Part shown: one piece after another, positions 30,416 to 34,093 of the stretch | Numbering within the stretch: the stretch's first letter is position 1 | How the letters are laid out: the number at the start of each line of letters is the position of its first letter | Source of the DNA: Parolsenella sp958406235 | GTDB taxonomy: Bacteria > Actinomycetota > Coriobacteriia > Coriobacteriales > Atopobiaceae | Length of the DNA stretch: 34,093 bases | Assembly: GCF_039062465.1 (NCBI RefSeq) | Contig: NZ_JBCLNF010000011.1 | Location: forward strand, 1 to 34,093 | Reading direction: 5' to 3' | The notes under the pieces: generated by a model | Database searches by the model: none | Told to the model about the DNA's origin: nothing | Seen by the model: only the letters and a program-made list of their open reading frames with translations | Program-made: the position numbers and the translations under genes

Positions 30416-31879
30416 ATGCCCTTCAAACCCGTCCTCGTGCGGGAGCGGGACTGCTACACCGTCCGGGGGATCGCGAACAAGCTGGGGATTTCGGCCGAGG
30501 ACGCGCTCGCGTGCGTGCGCTCGCTCTCGGCGCGAGGCATTCTCACGCTGCGCTCCGACTCGCTGCCCGACGGCTACGACCCCGGGGGAGACGCCGAGGC
30601 TATCGGCAAGTATCAGGTCACGTGGGTGGGACTCGCCCGCTTCAAGGGCAAGCTCCTCGTGGCGTACCCGAAGTACTACCCGCTCGGCACAGAGCCCTCA
30701 GAGGACGAGCTCAAGCAGGTGTTCCGCGTGCTCAGGAAGGCGTCGGGAGGCCTCGCGAGCATAGGCGCGGCCGACCCGGACGCGCTCGAGGACGGCGGCT
30801 CCTTCGCGCTCATGCTGCGGCTCCTCGAGTCCTACGAGGAGAACGGCATCTACTCCAACTACGTGCGGGTGCTGCGCGACAACGGCACGGGCGAGATAGC
30901 CTGGGAGCCCACGATCGCCGCCTTGCAGCCCTTCATGGACGGCGACGCGCCGGCGTACTTCGACCTGAAGACGTGCGGCACCTCGCGCGACGCCGCCGAC
31001 TTCGTGGAGCGGCTCCACCGCTGCGTGCTCACGCGCTGCTCGGCCGACCTGGAGGCGTGGGGCATCGACGAGCTGCTGGGCCTCGCGCCGGTGCGCATCT
31101 CGGGCGAGGAGCTCGAGGACTTCGGCGACGCCGAGGCCGTGAGCTACCGGCTCGAGCAGGAGCGCTCGGTGCAGTTCGTGACGTGGAAGCAGGACGTCAT
31201 CGACATGCTGCTGCGCTACCTGAACCCCGGCGAGGAGTACGCAGCGCCGGAGGACGAGCTATGCCTGGGCACGACGAGCTTCTACCACGCGTGGGAGGAG
31301 GCCTGCAAGGCGGCCTTCGGTGACCGCTTGGCAGACCGGCTTGACTCGCTTGGCGTGGAGCTTCGCGGCGAGTGGACCATGCGCGGGCGCGAGACGCTGC
31401 TCGGCATCATCCCGAGGCCGGAGTGGGCGCGCTACGACGCCGAGGGCGTGGAGGAGCCCTGTGGCGAGGTGGACACGCTCATACCCGACGTGGTGGCCGT
31501 GCACGGAGACGGCGCGGGCGGGCTCGCGTTCTGCATCTACGATGCGAAGTACTACACGCCGACGTTGGGCGAGCGCGTGCGCGGCGTTCCGGGCGTGGAG
31601 TCCGTGACGAAGCAAGTGCTCTACCAGAGCGCGTACAGGCGCTTCGTGCTCGACTGCGGCTTCTCGCGCGTGGCGAACGTGTTCCTGGTGCCGCGCCACG
31701 GCGGCTGTGTGCGGCGCATGGGGCGGGTCGCGTTCCCGGGCGTCTTCGAGCCTTTGGGCGGGCCGTTCACGGACGGCGTGGAGATGTGGGAACTGCCGGC
31801 GGAGGACGTGTTCGAGTGCTATTTGCGCGGGGAGCTAATCGACGGGGACGTGCTGCGCCGGGTCACGGGGCTCGGGTGA
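30416..31879 (+). CDS. LlaJI-family restriction endonuclease subunit (R2)
   Basis: 487 residues, beginning four bases after the McrB-like gene's stop with a very strong ribosome site (aaggaggtg). The N-terminus includes a helix-turn-helix-like segment (YTVRGIANKLGISAEDALACV, about 14-34). The C-terminal nuclease domain has a PD-(D/E)XK core: IPDVV (Pro357-Asp358), FCIYDAKYYTP (Asp376, Lys378), followed by QVLYQSAYRRFV. This order and its pairing with a McrB-like motor match the LlaJI.R1/R2 enzymes, which cut an asymmetric site (GACGC for LlaJI). The site of this system cannot be inferred. The last 45 bases overlap a convergent gene. Confidence 0.87.
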   Translation: MPFKPVLVRERDCYTVRGIANKLGISAEDALACVRSLSARGILTLRSDSLPDGYDPGGDAEAIGKYQVTWVGLARFKGKLLVAYPKYYPLGTEPSEDELKQVFRVLRKASGGLASIGAADPDALEDGGSFALMLRLLESYEENGIYSNYVRVLRDNGTGEIAWEPTIAALQPFMDGDAPAYFDLKTCGTSRDAADFVERLHRCVLTRCSADLEAWGIDELLGLAPVRISGEELEDFGDAEAVSYRLEQERSVQFVTWKQDVIDMLLRYLNPGEEYAAPEDELCLGTTSFYHAWEEACKAAFGDRLADRLDSLGVELRGEWTMRGRETLLGIIPRPEWARYDAEGVEEPCGEVDTLIPDVVAVHGDGAGGLAFCIYDAKYYTPTLGERVRGVPGVESVTKQVLYQSAYRRFVLDCGFSRVANVFLVPRHGGCVRRMGRVAFPGVFEPLGGPFTDGVEMWELPAEDVFECYLRGELIDGDVLRRVTGLG

Positions 31880-32257
31880 GGCTGCGGCGCTGGGTGCGAT
31901 GGTGCCGGATGCAGCGGCGCTGTCCTCGCTGGCGGGCGTTGACTCGCCGTCCACGATGACCCAGATCCACGAGCCCGCGCCTATGGGATAGAGGTGCATG
32001 CCGCCCACGTCCTCGCCTTTGAAGGCCTCCGGGAGGTCGGGGTCGTAGGTCGTGGTGAAGGTGTCGTCCTCGGTCGAGTAAACGAGGCCGTCATCGAACT
32101 CTAGGAGCCATGCGGCCATTCGCTCGACTTCGGATTTCTCGAAGTACGGGCAGGCCCAGCCGTTCCACTCCTCCTCGGGGTCGAGGTAGGCGCGGTGGGC
32201 GCACTCGGGGCGGGACTCGAGGTCGGCGATGGCGACGGTGTGCCAGGACTTGGGCAT
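31835..32257 (-). CDS. Hypothetical protein in the LlaJI-type locus (140 aa)
   Basis: Starts at ATG 32257 (gagg about 9 bases upstream). The first 105 residues look like a compact conserved domain: MPKSWHTVAIADLESRPEC, then a Trp/Cys-containing stretch GWACPYFEKSEVERMAAWLL and an acidic strand-rich segment ending GAGSWIWVIVDGE. The last 35 residues are Ala/Ser/Pro-rich and are encoded over the 3' end of the endonuclease gene, so the tail may be adventitious. No motif for catalysis or membrane insertion is seen. It sits between the nuclease and the second methyltransferase, opposite in direction. A role in the system (inhibitor, specificity or immunity) is possible but unsupported. Confidence 0.6.
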   Translation of the reverse strand: MPKSWHTVAIADLESRPECAHRAYLDPEEEWNGWACPYFEKSEVERMAAWLLEFDDGLVYSTEDDTFTTTYDPDLPEAFKGEDVGGMHLYPIGAGSWIWVIVDGESTPASEDSAAASGTIAPSAAASPEPRDPAQHVPVD

Positions 32258-32397
32258 GGTATAACCTCTATCAGTGGTTCGAAACGCTTTGTATGGGATG
32301 GAAACAATGGTGATTACCTGCGCTTATGCTGTTCGCGGGAAGCGTGCAGCCGCTCAGTGACGTTTTCAAGCTCAGGCCTCCAATCCCTCTGATTGCT

Positions 32398-32416
32398 GCT
32401 AATCTATAAGATTAGC
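32398..32416 (+). promoter_or_regulatory. 19-bp palindrome upstream of methyltransferase 2
   Basis: Perfect inverted repeat gctaatct-ata-agattagc, 70 bp ahead of the methyltransferase 2 start. The outer half-sites GCTAAT equal those in front of the RHH gene (27214-27244), which suggests one regulator binds both. TTGTGA near 32440 could be a -35 box, but no good -10 follows. Confidence 0.5.
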
Positions 32417-32485
32417 GAGTTGAATTCTCTTCGAGTTTGTGACGCTCGCATACGGTCATTCTAGGACGCCGAAGGGGTGATTGCG

Positions 32486-33562
32486 ATGAGCGTTGATAGT
32501 TCCACGGAGGATAAGGCTCAGAGCGCCTCCATCGGCGCCGTGGATCTGTTTTGCGGGGTCGGGGGCCTGACCTATGGCTTGCGCACCGCTGGCATCGATG
32601 TGGTGGCCGGGTTTGATCTCGATTCCTCCTGCCAGTACGCCTACGACGCGAACAACGGCAAGGATAAGTTCATCTGCAAGAACATCGCCGAGGTCACCGG
32701 GGAGGAAGTCAAGGAGCTCCTGAAGGACTTTGACATCAAGGTCCTGGTGGGATGCGCCCCTTGCCAGCCCTTCTCGAAGCACCGCAAAGACAAGAAGCAT
32801 CGCGAAAAGCACAAGGACTGGGGGCTGCTTGCGCAGTTCGGAAGGCTTGTGCGCGAAGTGAAGCCAGATTACGTGTCCATGGAGAACGTGCCCGAGCTCG
32901 AGAAGGAGAGCATCTTCGCTGACTTCTTGAACACGCTCAAGGAGTCCGGATACTCGGTGGAATACAGCGTCGTGAAGGCTGAGGAATACGGTGTGCCCCA
33001 GCATCGGCGGCGATTGATACTGCTTGCCTCTAAAAATGGGTCTATCAACTTGATTGACCCAACGAATGATGACGCTCATGCTGTTACGGTTCGGCAGGCA
33101 ATAGGTGCGCTGCCTGCCGTGAGCGCTGGCGGCTCTTGCAAGGGGGACTCTCTGCAAACGGCGTCGGCGCTATCAGAACTAAACTTGAAGCGTATTAAGG
33201 CTTCAACGCCTAATGGCACGTGGCGAGATTGGCCTGAGGACCTGAGGCTTGATTGCCATAAAAAGGCTGCTGGCCAAACATACCCTGCGGTCTACGGGAG
33301 GATGGCTTGGGACGAGACGTCCCCAACCATAACTACGCAGTTCTATATGTACGGTACGGGCCGGTTTGGGCATCCAGAGCAAAATCGAGCCCTAACCTTG
33401 CGTGAGGGCGCCGTCTTGCAGAGCTTCCCGCGGGATTACAAGTTCATTAGGCCTGGCGAGAAGATCAGCAAGAAAGCTGTGGCACGGCATATTGGAAACG
33501 CCGTGCCACCTAAATTGGGCGAGGCCGTAGGCAAGAGCATAATCGCTGCCTGCGCACACTAA
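32486..33562 (+). CDS. DNA (cytosine-5) methyltransferase 2 of LlaJI-type R-M system
   Basis: 358 residues from ATG 32486 (aagggg about 9 bases upstream; the GTG at 32477 is less likely because it lies within that ribosome site). Motif I is DLFCGVGGLTYGL (20-32), motif IV GCAPCQPF with Cys93, motif VI MENV, motif VIII QHRRR, and motif X RHIGNAVPPKLGEAVGKSI. The target-recognition region contains YGRMAWDETSPTITTQFY. It differs clearly from methyltransferase 1, as expected if each modifies a different strand of an asymmetric site. It is separated from the other genes by the convergent hypothetical gene and has its own upstream palindrome. G+C falls in the second half from about 33020. Confidence 0.92.
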   Translation: MSVDSSTEDKAQSASIGAVDLFCGVGGLTYGLRTAGIDVVAGFDLDSSCQYAYDANNGKDKFICKNIAEVTGEEVKELLKDFDIKVLVGCAPCQPFSKHRKDKKHREKHKDWGLLAQFGRLVREVKPDYVSMENVPELEKESIFADFLNTLKESGYSVEYSVVKAEEYGVPQHRRRLILLASKNGSINLIDPTNDDAHAVTVRQAIGALPAVSAGGSCKGDSLQTASALSELNLKRIKASTPNGTWRDWPEDLRLDCHKKAAGQTYPAVYGRMAWDETSPTITTQFYMYGTGRFGHPEQNRALTLREGAVLQSFPRDYKFIRPGEKISKKAVARHIGNAVPPKLGEAVGKSIIAACAH

Positions 33563-34062
33563 TTCTCTCCTGATTCGGACATGCTGCGCCGATACTCGCC
33601 GGCGTTGAGGTAGGTAGAAACATCCTGGTGGAGCTGCGTCAAAAACGAGTCAACATGATTGACCAGCTCCGCAAGCTCCGATGTTGTTACTTGATTGCCT
33701 GCTTCTGCAAACGATACTGAGCCATGTGCGAGGGCATTTCTTCTGTCTTTGATGTCTTCAAGCTCGCCCTTGAGTTCGTCAGTTCTGCAGTTCGCCACAT
33801 CATCGTGAATTGAAATTCCGTGTCTGTCGAATAGCTTGAAGATTTTGTCTGCATCAAGGTTTCCACCTGCGATGGTGTTGCGCGTATTAAACCTAAGCAC
33901 ATTTTTTTCAACAGCGTAATCAAGCAGTTCCTTACTAATACGCTCGGCGGTGTCGTTGTTTGCATTGCGTTTGCTCAGCTTGCTGCGCATTTGGGTTTGA
34001 TGCCATAGCAACTGCAGCTGGTTGATTTCCGATCCCAACCGAACACATTGAGCTGACGGCAC
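33559..34062 (-). CDS. HEPN-domain protein (MAE_28990/RiboL-PSP-like), possibly 5'-incomplete
   Basis: 167 residues if started at GTG 34062, but the frame stays open to the window edge, so the true start may be outside. The sequence is mostly helical and contains IKDRRNALAHGSVSF with Arg108-x4-His113, the RX4-6H motif of HEPN proteins, preceded by an acidic helix (DELKGELEDIKD). This resembles the HEPN proteins often found in defence islands, acting as RNases or as non-catalytic partners of restriction and toxin systems. It converges on methyltransferase 2, overlapping by 4 nt. A/T-rich codon use contrasts with the chromosomal genes. The exact function is unknown. Confidence 0.72.
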   Translation of the reverse strand: MPSAQCVRLGSEINQLQLLWHQTQMRSKLSKRNANNDTAERISKELLDYAVEKNVLRFNTRNTIAGGNLDADKIFKLFDRHGISIHDDVANCRTDELKGELEDIKDRRNALAHGSVSFAEAGNQVTTSELAELVNHVDSFLTQLHQDVSTYLNAGEYRRSMSESGEN

Positions 34063-34093
34063 GCTCCCGCAGTTAACCGAACGCCCCCGAGGT

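Noticed and set aside
1..34093. CRISPR arrays, rRNA genes and known riboswitches
   Set aside because: No regularly spaced repeat-spacer pattern, no rRNA-like sequence, and no leader that I could fold into a known riboswitch, including upstream of pdxS, panB and bioY.

Overview
The window looks like the chromosome of a high-G+C Gram-positive anaerobe of the class Coriobacteriia (Olsenella/Collinsella/Atopobiaceae-like). This rests on strongly G/C-ending codons in the housekeeping genes, pdxST under a MocR-type regulator, a biotin-dependent sodium-pump decarboxylase operon next to bioY, a GlpA-like oxidoreductase followed by a DUF1667 protein, and a nuclease-fold protein family of a type I associate with Coriobacteriaceae. 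The genus assignment is an inference.

Layout. 1-265: tail of an IS3-family transposase and its probable right end. 526-3690: pdxT and pdxS (minus strand, stop/start overlap) divergent from pdxR. 3691-5426: a variable patch with a long hairpin, a 142-bp element bounded by perfect 24-bp inverted repeats, and a PD-(D/E)XK-like gene broken by an in-frame TGA. 5544-8301: pantothenate operon panB-panC-panG-like, with 1-nt stop/start overlaps, preceded by a Nudix gene (8404-8820) and a 52-codon acidic gene (9032-9190). 9267-12099: a Sau3AI/MutH-type restriction-modification (R-M) system (GATC predicted). 12261-14337: Gfo/Idh/MocA oxidoreductase and a DEDD exonuclease. 14764-15717: an Abi_2 protein with a HEPN-like RX4H motif. 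15967-19294: a fused flavoprotein (GlpA-like + BFD [2Fe-2S] + pyridine-nucleotide oxidoreductase) and DUF1667. 19395-20798: cca. 21240-24751: five-gene decarboxylase operon (small subunit, biotin carrier, membrane beta subunit, one-helix subunit, carboxyltransferase), followed by bioY. 25646-25816: tRNA-Gln(CTG) and tRNA-Glu(CTC) with a promoter and terminator.

Immediately 3' of tRNA-Glu lies a decayed tyrosine recombinase (nonsense codon, N-terminal part missing). It appears to mark the edge of a genomic island that runs to the right end of the window. The island cargo is a LlaJI-type R-M locus: a small ribbon-helix-helix regulator, a first C5 methyltransferase, a McrB-like motor and a LlaJI-family endonuclease in one cotranscribed block, then a convergent unknown gene, a second C5 methyltransferase, and a HEPN-domain protein at the edge.

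The window therefore alternates core metabolism (PLP, pantothenate, biotin-linked decarboxylation, tRNA maturation) with inserted defence modules: two R-M systems, an Abi_2 protein, a HEPN protein and a broken nuclease-fold gene. The least expected points are: candidate operators built on GCTAAT half-sites both in front of the regulator gene and in front of the second methyltransferase of the LlaJI-type locus; a GATC site inside the candidate promoter of the GATC methyltransferase; a single-ORF fusion of two flavoproteins usually encoded separately; a decarboxylase small subunit with an internal duplication; and the 142-bp MITE-like element.
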